The notes: a model not told the origin generated them from the letters alone. A stretch of 64,000 nucleotides of DNA from Gordonia mangrovi (GCF_024734075.1 NZ_CP102850.1:2604001-2668000), one strand, 5' to 3'. Positions 8,191-18,103 are shown, numbered from the stretch's first letter. Translations and numbers: made by a program.

Positions 8191-9101
8191 TGACGATGAC
8201 CTCGACCGCAGATCGCGCCACCGACCATGCGCTGCCCTATCGCCATTACGACGAGGTCGCCGAACATACCGCCGCGCTGGTGATCCGCTCGTACTCCTCG
8301 TCGTTCGGTCTCGCGTCCCGTCTGCTCGCCGCGCCCGTCCGTCGCGACGTCCACAACATCTACGCCCTGGTGCGCATCGCCGACGAGATCGTCGATGCGC
8401 CGCGGCCCGGACAGTCCGTCGACCAACGTCGCGCCGCACTGGATGCGCTGGAGGAACAGACCCACGCTGCGATGACGACCGGTGCGAGCAGCAACCTCGT
8501 GGTGCATGCCTTCGCGCGCACCGCCCGCCGCACCGGGATCGACCAGGCACTCACGGCACCGTTCTTCGCCTCCATGCGGATGGACCTCGAACACGCGAAC
8601 CACGACGCCGACAGCCTGGCGACCTACATCTACGGGTCGGCGGAAGTCGTCGGACTGATGTGCGTCCATGCCTTCCTGGCAGACGAACCGCACCGCAAAG
8701 CGCGCTACGACCAACTCGCGCCCGGGGCCCGACGTCTCGGCGCGGCTTTCCAGAAGATCAACTTCCTGCGGGACATCGGCGCCGACAGCATGGAACTCGG
8801 TCGCCGCTACCTGGTGGGTCTGGACCCGAAGCGGCCATCCGCCGAGGCATGGCACGGGTGGCTCGACGACATCGACCAGGATCTGTCCTGCGCTCAGGAG
8901 GCAATACCGTTGCTGCCCAGCGGAACCCGGGTGGCGGTCTGTGCCGCCCACGATCTGTTCGCCGAACTCGCCACGCGGCTGCGGGCCGTCGCGCCGGAGG
9001 ACGCCTGCCGCAGCCGCGTGCGGGTGCCGGGGCCGGCGAAGGCTCGGATCGCCGGGGCGGCCGCGCTACGTCGCGGCCAGCCGCGGCGGGTGAACGCATG
9101 A
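8190..9101 (+). CDS. crtB: Phytoene synthase
   Basis: 303 residues of the trans-isoprenyl synthase head-to-head family. The first aspartate-rich motif lies in YALVRIADEIVDAPR and the second in INFLRDIGADS. It joins two geranylgeranyl diphosphates into phytoene. GTG 8187, ATG 8190 and ATG 8196 are all possible starts; ATG 8190 overlaps the idi stop and is taken here. The 3' end overlaps crtI by 4 bases (ATGA), implying coupled translation. Confidence 0.92.
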   Translation: MTMTSTADRATDHALPYRHYDEVAEHTAALVIRSYSSSFGLASRLLAAPVRRDVHNIYALVRIADEIVDAPRPGQSVDQRRAALDALEEQTHAAMTTGASSNLVVHAFARTARRTGIDQALTAPFFASMRMDLEHANHDADSLATYIYGSAEVVGLMCVHAFLADEPHRKARYDQLAPGARRLGAAFQKINFLRDIGADSMELGRRYLVGLDPKRPSAEAWHGWLDDIDQDLSCAQEAIPLLPSGTRVAVCAAHDLFAELATRLRAVAPEDACRSRVRVPGPAKARIAGAAALRRGQPRRVNA

Positions 9102-10687
9102 TCGCCGGGGCTCGCCGGATCGTCGTCATCGGCGGCGGAGTCGCCGGCCTGGCCAGCGCCGCACTGCTGGCCGCCGACGGTCATCAGGTAGACCTCGTCG
9201 AGAAGAACGAGCGGGTCGGCGGGCGGGCCGGGTCATGGGAACGCGACGGCTTCCGGTTCGACACCGGTCCCTCGTGGTGGCTCATGCCGGACGTGTTCGA
9301 TCACTTCTTCGAGTTGCTCGGGACCTCGACCGCGGAGCAGATCGACCTGCTGCGCCTGGAACCGGGCTATCGCGTGTTCTTCGAAGGTGAGGCCGACAGC
9401 GTCGACATCGCGGGACAGGCCCAGCGCAACCGGGAACTGTTCGACGCGCTCGAACCGGGGGCCGGGAGGGTCTTCGACGACTACCTCGCATCCGCGCGTC
9501 GGGCCTACGACATCGCGGTGGAGCGTTTCCTCTACACCAACTTCGACGCCGTCGGTGCCTTCGCCGGCCGCCGCGTGCTGGCCAACGCCCGCCAGTTGGC
9601 CCGTCTGCTGACGAGGAAATTGGACTCGCATATCGCGTCACGCTTCCGCGACAACCGCATTCGGCAGATCCTCGGCTATCCCGCAGTGTTCCTGGGTGCC
9701 TCCCCGGACCGTGCACCCGCCATGTATCACCTGATGAGCTGGCTCGACATGGCCGACGGCGTCCGCTACCCCGACGGCGGATTCGTGCGGCTGGCCGAAG
9801 TCCTGGAGAAGCTGGCGGTCGAGAACGGGGTGCGGGTCCACACCGCGACCGACGCCACCGCCATCCGCACCGAATTACGCGAGACCGCCGGCCGATGGAG
9901 TCCGCGTCGCGCCCGCGTCACCGGAGTGCGTACGCGCGAGCGCGACGGTGTCGAACACGATCTGCCGGCCGACCTGGTCATCGGAGCCGCAGACCTCCAT
10001 CATGTCGAGACCACGATGCTGCCGCCGCAACTGCAGACGTTCCCGCAGAAGTGGTGGGACAAGGCGACATCCGGGCCCGGTGCGGTTCTCGTCTTTCTCG
10101 GGGTCCGCGGACGGCTGCCCGAACTGGCGCATCATTCGCTGTTCTTCACCGGCGACTGGAACGCCAACTTCGACGCGATCTTCGAGTCGCCCACCCGCGT
10201 CCCCGACCCCGCGTCGCTATATGTGTGCCGGCCGTCGGCGTCGGACGATTCGGTGGCGCCGGAGGGCGACGAGAACCTCTTCATCCTGGTCCCTGTGCCG
10301 GCCGATCCAGGGATCGGATCGGGCGGCGTCGACGGCGCGGGAGCCGCGACCGTCGAGCAGATCGCCGACCGTGCGATCGACCTGGTCGCCGACTGGGCAG
10401 CGGTACCCGACCTCGCCGACCGGGTCGTGGTCCGTCGCACCATGGGACCCGGCGACTTCGTCGCCGACCTCAACTCGTGGCGCGGTGGTGCGCTCGGTCC
10501 GGCACACACATTGCGGCAGAGCGCCTTTCTGCGCGCGGGAAACAGGTCACGCAAGGTCGAGGGGCTCTACTATGCGGGTTCGAGTACCACCCCCGGCATC
10601 GGGTTGCCGATGTGTCTGATCAGCGCGGAGCTCGTGCTCAAGCGGATCCGAGGGGATCGGTCGGTGGGGCCGCTGCCCACCCGGTGA
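9098..10687 (+). CDS. crtI: Phytoene desaturase
   Basis: 529 residues. An N-terminal dinucleotide-binding fold (VVIGGGVAGLASAALLAADGH, with NERVGGRAGSWE next) and a C-terminal carotenoid desaturase signature (GLYYAGSSTTPGIGLPMCLIS) place it in the CrtI family. It desaturates phytoene toward lycopene, using FAD at the membrane. It starts inside the crtB stop and ends 21 bases before the convergent second CrtI-type gene, with no obvious terminator between them. Confidence 0.92.
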   Translation: MIAGARRIVVIGGGVAGLASAALLAADGHQVDLVEKNERVGGRAGSWERDGFRFDTGPSWWLMPDVFDHFFELLGTSTAEQIDLLRLEPGYRVFFEGEADSVDIAGQAQRNRELFDALEPGAGRVFDDYLASARRAYDIAVERFLYTNFDAVGAFAGRRVLANARQLARLLTRKLDSHIASRFRDNRIRQILGYPAVFLGASPDRAPAMYHLMSWLDMADGVRYPDGGFVRLAEVLEKLAVENGVRVHTATDATAIRTELRETAGRWSPRRARVTGVRTRERDGVEHDLPADLVIGAADLHHVETTMLPPQLQTFPQKWWDKATSGPGAVLVFLGVRGRLPELAHHSLFFTGDWNANFDAIFESPTRVPDPASLYVCRPSASDDSVAPEGDENLFILVPVPADPGIGSGGVDGAGAATVEQIADRAIDLVADWAAVPDLADRVVVRRTMGPGDFVADLNSWRGGALGPAHTLRQSAFLRAGNRSRKVEGLYYAGSSTTPGIGLPMCLISAELVLKRIRGDRSVGPLPTR

Positions 10688-10708
10688 ACGCACGCGGCTC
10701 GTGTCGCG

Positions 10709-12199
10709 TCAGGTTGCCGGGCCGATCAGTCCGGCGACGATCTTCGCCGACAACATCACCAGCGGCAACCCGCCGCCCGGATGCGCCGACCCGCCCACCA
10801 GATACAGTCCCGGAACCGGGGATGCGTTGCGCGGCCGCAGGAATGCGGCGCGCGGACCATTCGACGACGACCCGTAGATCGACCCGCCCGGCGTTCGGGT
10901 GCGGCGCTCGAGGTCGGCCGGTGTCATCACGATCTGATGCCGGATCGACGACCGCACATCGACGCCGCGCTCGGCCATCAGCCCCAGGATTCGGTCGGCA
11001 TAGTCGGCGGCGAGACCGGGAGCGTCCCAGTCGACTCCGCCGTCCGGATCGTGTCGAGGAGCGTTGACCAGCACGAACCACGAGCCGGTTCCCGGGCCGG
11101 GCACGATTGCCGGATCCTCGGGTGCCGAGATGTACACGGTCGGACGGGCAACCGGACGTGCCGGTCCGCCGAAGCCGAACACGGAGTCGAACTCGTCGTC
11201 GTAGTCATCACCGAACAACACCTGATGATGCGGTGTCGCCGCCGGTGGATCATCGAGCGCGAGGAGGATCACGAAACCGGCCAGCGAGGGAGTGGCGCGG
11301 CGCATGCGGGCGGCGGCCCGGTCCGCGCCGGGGGTCCACACCAAATGGTCGTACACCTGGCGGGCATCCGCGTTGGCGACCACCAGATCGGCCGGCCGGA
11401 ACGTTCCGTCGGCGAGTGTCACGCCGTGCACGCGCCCCAACGTATCGGTCTCGATCCCCTCGACCGTGGCATCGAGTTCGAGCACACCTCCATGGTCGAG
11501 GAAGCTGTCGCGCACCACTTCTGCGATCAACCCGAGGCCGCCGGGCACATACCATGAGCCCCACGCCTGCTCGGTCCACGGCACCGCTGCCAGCGCGGCC
11601 GGGGCACGCCGCGGATCGGAGCCGGTGTAGGTGGCGTAGCGGTCGAGCAGCATGGCCAGCCGTGGGTCGTCGAGGTACCGACCACCCAACCCGCGCAGAC
11701 TGCGCCACGGGGCGATGGTCATCAGGTCGGACGGCCGGGATTGACGGACGACGACCCGAGGGTCGATCGGTGACTCCAGGAACGGGCCACGCGATGCCGC
11801 CCAGATCGACCGGGCGCGGGCCAGGAATGCCATCCACTGGTCGCCGCGGCCGGGACCGAGGGCGCGGTCGAGAGCCTGGGGGATCCGGGCGAGTTCACCC
11901 GGGAGGTCCAATCGCGTGCCGTCGGGGAAGCGGTACCGTGCCGCCACGTCGAGCCGGGTGAGTGGCAGCACGTCGTCGAGGCGCCGGTCGGCGCAGGCGA
12001 GCAACTCCGCGAGGATGTGCGGCATCGTGACCAAGGACGGGCCGGTGTCGAAGACGAAGCCGTCGTGTCGGATCACGCCCAGCTTCCCGCCGATCTCGGG
12101 CGCCTGCTCGAGCACCGTGACGCGATGTCCGGCGGCCTGCAGGCGCAGCGCTGCGGCCAGCCCGCCGACCCCCGCGCCGATCACCACGATGCTGCTCAT
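10709..12199 (-). CDS. Second CrtI-family carotenoid oxidoreductase (CrtD/CrtO-type candidate)
   Basis: 496 residues with the FAD fold VVIGAGVGGLAAALRLQAAGH and C-terminal GLYLVGGSAHPGGGLPLVMLS. It is clearly a CrtI paralogue but diverged from the plus-strand crtI. It is the last gene of the four-gene minus-strand carotenoid operon, and its ATG overlaps the glycosyltransferase stop by 4 bases. Company with a CruF-type hydratase suggests it acts on the hydrated acyclic end, for example as a 3',4'-desaturase; a ketolase role is the alternative. Sequence alone does not decide. Confidence 0.8.
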   Translation of the reverse strand: MSSIVVIGAGVGGLAAALRLQAAGHRVTVLEQAPEIGGKLGVIRHDGFVFDTGPSLVTMPHILAELLACADRRLDDVLPLTRLDVAARYRFPDGTRLDLPGELARIPQALDRALGPGRGDQWMAFLARARSIWAASRGPFLESPIDPRVVVRQSRPSDLMTIAPWRSLRGLGGRYLDDPRLAMLLDRYATYTGSDPRRAPAALAAVPWTEQAWGSWYVPGGLGLIAEVVRDSFLDHGGVLELDATVEGIETDTLGRVHGVTLADGTFRPADLVVANADARQVYDHLVWTPGADRAAARMRRATPSLAGFVILLALDDPPAATPHHQVLFGDDYDDEFDSVFGFGGPARPVARPTVYISAPEDPAIVPGPGTGSWFVLVNAPRHDPDGGVDWDAPGLAADYADRILGLMAERGVDVRSSIRHQIVMTPADLERRTRTPGGSIYGSSSNGPRAAFLRPRNASPVPGLYLVGGSAHPGGGLPLVMLSAKIVAGLIGPAT

Positions 12200-13329
12200 C
12201 GGGTCGGCCCCGAGATGGTACGACCCTTCCAGGTCAGCCTGCCGGTGCGCCTGGCGACCACCGAGTCCGCGGTCAATGCGGTGAACGTGAGGATCGAGAT
12301 CGGGTGCGCGAGTGCGTCGGGCCAGCTGCGCCCGCCGGTGGACCGGGCGGAGATCACCCGCGACGCCACCCCGAGCAGGTACCCGAGCAGCCCGACGCGC
12401 GAGCCCCGCAGCGCCGCGATCGGTGGTACGACGTAGAGCAGGTTCAGCAGTGCCACCACCGCCACCGTGCCGGGCACCGAACCGAAGGCCGACCACAGCG
12501 ACTTGCGGTACCCGGCCCGCACCTCACGCCAACCGTGATACATGTGGCAGCTCGCGACCGCGCTGCCGTCGGCGGCCACCCCGCGTCCGCCGGACCGCTT
12601 GACCGCCCGCAACAGTGCGATGTCCTCGAGCACCTCGGCGCGTACCGCGACATGCCCGCCGGCGCGACGGTAGGCGGCCGCGTCGACGACGAGGAACTGA
12701 CCGTTGGCCGCCGACATCGACGGCCGCGACGAGCGTTCCGCAAGCCCCAGCGGCAAGGTGCTCATCCAGGACCACTGCAGCAGCGGCTGCACCAGTCGCT
12801 CGGCCGGTCCGTCTGCGTGCTGCCGGGGATAGGGCGAGAGGAGATCGAGTCCGGTCGCGCGCAGCAGCGCGGCGGACGCCACCAGCGCATCGGGCGCGAC
12901 CCGCACATCGGCGTCTACGAAGACGAGGATCCCGGTCTCGGCGTTGCGGGACAACTGTTCACACGCCCACGACTTCCCCAGCCAGCCCGGTGGTGTCGGT
13001 GTGCCGCGCATGACCTCAATTCGCTCGTCAGCCTGCGCCAGTTCGGCCAGCACCCGATCGGTGCCATCCGTGGACTCGTCGTCGAGCACGAGGATGCGGA
13101 TCGGGCCCGGCCAACGGTCGGCGGCGACGCGCAGCGCCGCGAGGCACCCTCCGACATCGTCGACCTCGTCACGCACCGGCACGAGCACGGTCAGTGGTTC
13201 GGGCACGACGACGACCATCGGATCGGGTCGGCGGATGCGCCGGGCGTTGTCGAGCGTCAGCGCCAAGGACGCCGCCGCACCCGTGCTCGCCACCAAGACC
13301 GTGGTTCGCATGACCTCAGTTCTGGGCAC
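12196..13329 (-). CDS. Family 2 glycosyltransferase, CruG-like (carotenoid glycosylation candidate)
   Basis: 377 residues. GT2 motifs are visible: ILVLDDESTDGTDRVL, then the metal-binding DAD in ILVFVDADVRV, and a C-terminal membrane region (VAVVALLNLLYVVPPIAAL). In cyanobacteria CruF and CruG-type GT2 enzymes hydrate and glycosylate the same carotenoid end, and here the gene is directly after a cruF homologue. GTG 13329 has GAGGG about 7 bases upstream and overlaps the cruF stop by 14 bases; ATG 13311 is a possible alternative. Confidence 0.78.
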   Translation of the reverse strand: MPRTEVMRTTVLVASTGAAASLALTLDNARRIRRPDPMVVVVPEPLTVLVPVRDEVDDVGGCLAALRVAADRWPGPIRILVLDDESTDGTDRVLAELAQADERIEVMRGTPTPPGWLGKSWACEQLSRNAETGILVFVDADVRVAPDALVASAALLRATGLDLLSPYPRQHADGPAERLVQPLLQWSWMSTLPLGLAERSSRPSMSAANGQFLVVDAAAYRRAGGHVAVRAEVLEDIALLRAVKRSGGRGVAADGSAVASCHMYHGWREVRAGYRKSLWSAFGSVPGTVAVVALLNLLYVVPPIAALRGSRVGLLGYLLGVASRVISARSTGGRSWPDALAHPISILTFTALTADSVVARRTGRLTWKGRTISGPTR

Positions 13330-14182
13330 GCGCGGACCCTCGAAGCGCCGACCGTCGGAGCACGGTGATCGCCACCGGGATGGCCACCAGTCCCATCACC
13401 ACGCCACCGACCAGCGCCACTGGTGGACGACCGAAGAACACCGCATGCGCGATCACCGACGACACGTAGGTCCACAGGTAGACGGCCAGCGGCAGCAGAT
13501 CGGCTGTCGCACTCCAGCTGTCGGACGGGCCGGGGTCGCCGGGGGATGTCGGGGCCACGGGGATCAGCCGGTCGAGCAGCGTGACCATGATCGCCGACAC
13601 CAGAAACCAGCCGGCGAAATTGGTGAGCGGGATGCCCTCCACACCAGGCAGTGCCGGATGCGGATCGGACCACCGCCAGTGCCCCTGATCGACCATCTGC
13701 GGATCGAGGAACACATCCCAGGCGGTCAACGCCCAGGCACCGACCAGGGTCGTCACCACGCGGTGCGGGCCGACGAGCCGTCGTGCCGCGGCCAGCGCCG
13801 GCCACGCCATCATCGTCCAGGCCAGCGGAACCAGGGCGGGGACGCCGACGACCTGCAGGCCGAGCGTGGTGTTGTACTCGTAGCTGCCGAACGGGAAACC
13901 GGTATGCACACCGACGGTTTCGGCGACCAGGCCGCCGACGCCCGCGACCGCCACGAGGGTCAACGCCGCACGGGCGCCGCGGCTGCTCGCCATGTGCGCG
14001 ACCACGGCCGCGGCCAGGAACATCACGCTCGCCGTGGTCAACGCCGGGGTGCCCCCGTCGGTGAAGGGGAACGCCGTCTGAGCGAGGAAGGCACACCCGA
14101 ACAGCGCCCAGGGCGCGGCGACACGCCACCGGTCGACGAGCGGCGGAGCCAGCGGGGTCGCACGAGATGCGAAGGGGTTCAT
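13316..14182 (-). CDS. cruF: CruF-type carotenoid 1',2'-hydratase (DUF422 family)
   Basis: 288 residues, about seven transmembrane helices. The family signature is ALTAWDVFLDPQMVDQGHWRW, with the acidic VAETVGVHTGFPFGSYEY loop, as in CruF/CrtC-like hydratases. These enzymes add water to the end double bond of lycopene or gamma-carotene. It lies between crtE and the GT2 gene on the same strand with short or overlapping junctions. Annotation as hydratase is by family; Mycobacteriales members are little studied. Confidence 0.8.
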   Translation of the reverse strand: MNPFASRATPLAPPLVDRWRVAAPWALFGCAFLAQTAFPFTDGGTPALTTASVMFLAAAVVAHMASSRGARAALTLVAVAGVGGLVAETVGVHTGFPFGSYEYNTTLGLQVVGVPALVPLAWTMMAWPALAAARRLVGPHRVVTTLVGAWALTAWDVFLDPQMVDQGHWRWSDPHPALPGVEGIPLTNFAGWFLVSAIMVTLLDRLIPVAPTSPGDPGPSDSWSATADLLPLAVYLWTYVSSVIAHAVFFGRPPVALVGGVVMGLVAIPVAITVLRRSALRGSARAQN

Positions 14183-14236
14183 GGTGTTCGTTCACCGTAC
14201 CGGCCGCAGGTGCCGGCGGGCGGATATCCGTCCGAC

Positions 14237-15370
14237 TCAGGATGCACGCCACACGCACCGGGCGACGAGACCGGCGAGTGCGCGCCGGGTGACGTCGTCG
14301 ACCGCCAGCGCGGCGATGCGTGCGGTGGCGTCGGCAGCCAGCACCGCGATGCGATCCTCCACGCGCTGCACCGCGCCGCTGTCATGCAGCACGTCGCACA
14401 CGGCCCGCGCGCCGTCCTCGGTCACCTCGGGGTTGCCCAGATGTTCGGCCAGAACACGTCGCTGGACGCGGCTCGAGTTCTCCTCCGCCCAGGCGATCGC
14501 CAGGGTGCGCTTGCCTTCTCGGATGTCGTCGATCGTCGGCTTGCCGGTGAGCGCCGGATCGCCGAGCACCCCGAGCAGGTCGTCCCGCAGTTGGAACGCC
14601 TCACCGGCGGCGATGCCGATCTGGTCGTAGGCGCTGAGCAGCTCGGCCGGCGCCCCGGCGAGGGCTCCACCGAGTCGCAGGGGATGCGAGACGGTGTACT
14701 TGGCGCTCTTGAACCGCAGAACGAGTTCCGCCTGCGCCGCGGAACTGGCCGGATGCGTCTGCCCGTCGATGTCGAGGAACTGTCCGGCGATCGTCTCGTC
14801 GCGCATGGCCGACCAGATCTGCCGCACCCGACGTCGGGTGGGCCGATCGAGGTCGGCGGTACCGTCGGCGAGCACATCGTCGGACCAGGTCAGGCACAGA
14901 TCTCCGGCGAGGATTGCGACGGCCTCGCCGTAGGCGTCGGCGTCGCCGGCCCGGCGGTTGTGCCGGTGTTCGTCGGCGAAGTGTCGGTGCACCGTCGGCA
15001 GGCCACGGCGGTGGTCACTGTGGTCCATGACGTCGTCGTGGACGAGGGCGGCGAGATGGAACAGTTCGATGGCCGCGGCGACCTCCGGGGCACCCGCGGG
15101 CAAGTCGCCGCCGGAGGCGCCGCGGGCGCCCCAGAGACAGAACGATGCGCGCAGTCGTTTGCCGCGCGCACCGGCCCGGTCGAGCACGGCCGTCAACGGA
15201 CCGAGATCGTGGTGGACGCCGGTGAGGATCGCGGCGTGAGTGGCCAGGTTCTCTCGCAGGACGGCGCTGACCAGGGAGATGTCACTGTCGGCGACGGCAC
15301 GCGCTCGGCGATCCAGGTCGACAGTGGAAAGTGCTGTGTGCGGCATGGCGGCGGACTCGGTGGGGGTCAC
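14237..15370 (-). CDS. crtE: Geranylgeranyl diphosphate synthase
   Basis: 377 residues of the trans-polyprenyl synthase family. The first aspartate-rich motif is in LVHDDVMDHSDHRRG and the second, here DDLLG, follows GEAFQLR; FKSAKYTVSHPL matches the lysine-rich segment. It makes the C20 substrate for CrtB. The start is GTG 15370 with an in-frame ATG at 15346; neither has a strong ribosome-binding site. It is the first gene of the minus-strand carotenoid operon. Confidence 0.9.
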   Translation of the reverse strand: MTPTESAAMPHTALSTVDLDRRARAVADSDISLVSAVLRENLATHAAILTGVHHDLGPLTAVLDRAGARGKRLRASFCLWGARGASGGDLPAGAPEVAAAIELFHLAALVHDDVMDHSDHRRGLPTVHRHFADEHRHNRRAGDADAYGEAVAILAGDLCLTWSDDVLADGTADLDRPTRRRVRQIWSAMRDETIAGQFLDIDGQTHPASSAAQAELVLRFKSAKYTVSHPLRLGGALAGAPAELLSAYDQIGIAAGEAFQLRDDLLGVLGDPALTGKPTIDDIREGKRTLAIAWAEENSSRVQRRVLAEHLGNPEVTEDGARAVCDVLHDSGAVQRVEDRIAVLAADATARIAALAVDDVTRRALAGLVARCVWRAS

Positions 15371-15421
15371 ACCGGTTCTTCGGAGCCGACGCGGGATCGG
15401 ATAGGTGGGTGGTCGAGGCGA

Positions 15422-16696
15422 TCAGTCGGTCAGCACACCCACCAGTAGATGCATCGCGGCGACCGTCGACAGCATCCGCACGTTGGCGCGGTCGCCGGGG
15501 AGAAACCGCCGAACGGTGATGGTCGGGCAGCCGGCCACGGCCACACCGAAACACACCGTCCCCACCGGTTTGGCGTCCGAACCACCGCCCGGGCCGGCCA
15601 CACCGGTGGTGGACACCGCAATATCGGCGCCGAGGCGGCGCACGGCACCGTCGGCCATCGCGGCCGCCACCTCTTCGCTCACCGCGCCGTGTTCGTCGAT
15701 CAGCGCCGCCGGGACATCGAGCTGTCCGATCTTGGTCTCGTTGGCATAGGCGACCACACCGCCCACCAGGTAGGCCGACGACCCGGCCCGGTCGGTGAGC
15801 CGCGCTGCGACCATTCCGCCGGTGCAGGATTCGGCTGTCGCCACCGTCCGACCCGCCAAGGCCGCAACGAGTTGGTCGTCGATGGTCGAGCCGTCGGTGG
15901 AGAAGATGTGTTTTCGGTGATGGTCGGTCACCGACGCCGCCAGCGCGGTGTAGGTGGCCGCGGCGTGGTCGGGGAACCGGGTCACCATCTCGAGCTCACC
16001 GTGGCGCAGGCAGGTGGTGATCTCCAGGTCGTCGAAACCAGACATCGTCTGCTCGGCCGTCCGCAGCGTCTCCGCGAGGTCGGCCTCCGACAATCCGTAG
16101 GCCCGGATGATCTCCTGCCGGTGCTGCACGCGCCCGGCGACTGCAGCGGCGATCGGCGCCGCTGTGAGTGCGTTCGGCCACATCGCCCGCAGTTCTCGAG
16201 GTGGCCCGGGCAGGACGACGATCGCCGGCAGCGGCCCGGCCGCGGGTACGGCGACGCCGGGCGCGGTACCGGTGGGCGGGATCGGTGCGGCGCCGTCGGG
16301 GACCATCGCCTGTTTGCGGATGCCCGCGCGCAGCGGTGCGGTATCCGCATCGGCGTTGCGGAGCTTCATCCAGCGGTCGATGATGTCGGCGATGTGCGCC
16401 TCGAGGTCAGCGTCGAGATGCAGCGGGCGTCGGCAGAAATCGGCGACGGCGGCGACAGTGAGATCGTCGGCGGTGGGTCCGAGTCCGCCGGTGGTGACGA
16501 TGAGGTCCACCCCGTCGTCGGCGAGGAACCGCAGCTGTCCGATGAGGTCCGCGGGACGGTCCCCGCAGATGGTGATGTGGGCGACGTCCACCCCGAGATC
16601 CAGGAGTCGGCCGGCCACCCACGGCCCGTTCTGGTCGGTGACCCGACCGGTCAGCACCTCGGTGCCGGTGACCACGATGCCTGCGCGCACACTCAC
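15422..16696 (-). CDS. cinA: CinA-like protein (ADP-ribose pyrophosphatase / nicotinamide-nucleotide amidase)
   Basis: 424 residues. The N-terminal molybdopterin-binding-like domain shows [16 protein letters not shown] and [11 protein letters not shown]. The C-terminal PncC amidase domain shows [24 protein letters not shown] and [21 protein letters not shown]. Family role: NAD by-product salvage by deamidating nicotinamide mononucleotide; any competence role is historical. GTG 16696 ([14 protein letters not shown]) is preferred to the longer frame because it starts at the first conserved strand. Confidence 0.9.
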   Translation of the reverse strand: MSVRAGIVVTGTEVLTGRVTDQNGPWVAGRLLDLGVDVAHITICGDRPADLIGQLRFLADDGVDLIVTTGGLGPTADDLTVAAVADFCRRPLHLDADLEAHIADIIDRWMKLRNADADTAPLRAGIRKQAMVPDGAAPIPPTGTAPGVAVPAAGPLPAIVVLPGPPRELRAMWPNALTAAPIAAAVAGRVQHRQEIIRAYGLSEADLAETLRTAEQTMSGFDDLEITTCLRHGELEMVTRFPDHAAATYTALAASVTDHHRKHIFSTDGSTIDDQLVAALAGRTVATAESCTGGMVAARLTDRAGSSAYLVGGVVAYANETKIGQLDVPAALIDEHGAVSEEVAAAMADGAVRRLGADIAVSTTGVAGPGGGSDAKPVGTVCFGVAVAGCPTITVRRFLPGDRANVRMLSTVAAMHLLVGVLTD

Positions 16697-16757
16697 CCGA
16701 CCGAGTCTATCGACGGTGCGGTCGACGGTGACCAACTCGTGGGTGTCCCGGTGCGGA

Positions 16758-17609
16758 TCAGTGCAATCCGCGGGCGGCCAGCGCGTCGAGCACGGCCTCC
16801 GGTGCGCGATACGGATCTTCGGAGCGCGGCCAGTGCACTATGACGTCGGTGAAGCCGAGGTCGGTGGCCCGACCGACCATGTCGTCGAACAGATGCAGGC
16901 TCTCGAGTGCGTTGCGCGGTGAAGCGTCGAGGCTGAGGTAGCGACGGACGTCGCGCGAGTGGTCGGCCAAGGTCGCCTCGAGTACCTCGCACGTGCGGCG
17001 GATGCCGCCGAACCACTCGTCGAGCGACGTCGACGGACCGCCGGTGGTGATCCAGCCGTCGCCGTGGCGGGCGGCGAAGCGGACGTTGCGCGGACCGTTG
17101 GCGGCGACCAGCAGCGGCACCCGATCGCGGACGGAGCCACCGACGAGCCGCATGTCCTGTGCGCGGTAGAACTCGCCGTCGCGGGTCACATGATCGTCGC
17201 GCAGGGTGGCGTCGAGCATGAGGGTGAACTCCTGAAACCGGGCGACACGTTGCCTGATGGTGTACTGCGGGAGTCCGAGCAGCGTGTCGTCGGGAGTACC
17301 ACCCACCCCGAGTCCGAGGAGGAAACGACCTCCGGAGATGTCCACGAGGGTCTGCACCTCACGTGAAAATGCCACGGGGTGGCGGAAATTGGGGGAGACC
17401 ACGAACGCTCCCAGCCCGATGTGCTCGGTCACGCCGGCCGCGGCCGTCAGCGTCGGGATGCACGAGAACCACTGCGACTGTGGCAACCCGCCCCACACCA
17501 GGTGGTCGTAGGTCCATGCGTGATCGAAACCCATCTCCTCGGCCCGCTGCCACTGTTGCCGCGTCTGTGACCAGGGTCGATCGGGCAGGATGCAGATTCC
17601 GTAGCGCAT
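16758..17609 (-). CDS. LLM-class (luciferase-like, probably F420-dependent) oxidoreductase
   Basis: 283 residues of the bacterial luciferase-like TIM barrel. It opens [13 protein letters not shown] and contains [20 protein letters not shown], then [17 protein letters not shown], the typical flavin- or F420-binding loop. In Mycobacteriales most such proteins use F420 rather than FMN. Substrate unknown. It stands alone 62 bases from cinA, and an inverted repeat lies upstream at 17667-17695. Confidence 0.88.
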   Translation of the reverse strand: MRYGICILPDRPWSQTRQQWQRAEEMGFDHAWTYDHLVWGGLPQSQWFSCIPTLTAAAGVTEHIGLGAFVVSPNFRHPVAFSREVQTLVDISGGRFLLGLGVGGTPDDTLLGLPQYTIRQRVARFQEFTLMLDATLRDDHVTRDGEFYRAQDMRLVGGSVRDRVPLLVAANGPRNVRFAARHGDGWITTGGPSTSLDEWFGGIRRTCEVLEATLADHSRDVRRYLSLDASPRNALESLHLFDDMVGRATDLGFTDVIVHWPRSEDPYRAPEAVLDALAARGLH

Positions 17610-17666
17610 ATGTCGACGGTACTCAGCGGCAGCATCGTGGCCAGGGGCAAATGCTCGAGCCCCGGC

Positions 17667-17695
17667 CGTGGCTGTCGCACTTTGAGACAGCCACG
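17667..17695. promoter_or_regulatory. Perfect inverted repeat in the divergent gap upstream of the LLM gene
   Basis: CGTGGCTGTC, 9 bases, then GACAGCCACG: a 10-bp perfect dyad with core TGTCGCACTTTGAGACA. It lies about 58 bases upstream of the LLM start and 93 bases upstream of the small gene at 17788. An activator or repressor site is likely; a terminator is not, because both flanking genes point away. Confidence 0.5.
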
Positions 17696-17787
17696 CTCAC
17701 CGAGCTGGTCCACTCTGGGGCAATACCCCGATACGACCACGTAGTGAGCTCGGAGAACGAGGACTCCGACCGCGGAAGGCCACCGTC

Positions 17788-18042
17788 ATGAAAGCCGATG
17801 ACATGAGAACTGATGAGACCAGCGTCGACCGCACGACCAGCGGGACCGCCCGGCCCCGGGTGTGGCTGGTGGCCGCGGTCTGCGGCAGCGCCGAGCCGGC
17901 GGATCGTCCAGCGGTTCGCGATGATCTGATGCGGATGTGGCGTCCCGGGCACGATGATCTCTATCGGACCGTCGACGGTCGGCGCTGCGCGACCTGGGCC
18001 GAACTGCGTGAACGCTTTGATCTCGTGGAAGTGGCCTCCTGA
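17788..18042 (+). CDS. Small hypothetical protein (84 residues)
   Basis: Not recognised. The product is charged, opening MKADDMRTDETSV, with WLVAAVCGS in the middle and a C-terminal half ending CATWAELRERFDLVEVAS. There is no signal peptide or membrane helix. Codon third positions are GC-rich as in neighbours and the opposite strand has no better frame, so I think it is real. ATG 17803 is an alternative start. It sits between a divergent LLM gene and a convergent MarR gene. Confidence 0.5.
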   Translation: MKADDMRTDETSVDRTTSGTARPRVWLVAAVCGSAEPADRPAVRDDLMRMWRPGHDDLYRTVDGRRCATWAELRERFDLVEVAS

Positions 18043-18103
18043 ATAGGTCTGCGGTGCAGGTGTTTCCATCCCGGTAGGAATAGCGCCGAAGCGCCGGGCC
18101 GGA

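Noticed and set aside
12944-15448. Open plus-strand frame of over 800 codons across the carotenoid operon
   Set aside because: It is antisense to cruF, the glycosyltransferase and crtE. Its translation is low-complexity, rich in Arg, Gly, His and Gln, as expected for a GC-rich shadow frame.
17702-17760. GGGG-CAATA-CCCC and neighbouring bases as a promoter of the small gene at 17788
   Set aside because: Four-base arms are too short to distinguish from chance in GC-rich sequence, and no -10 at a sensible distance was found.
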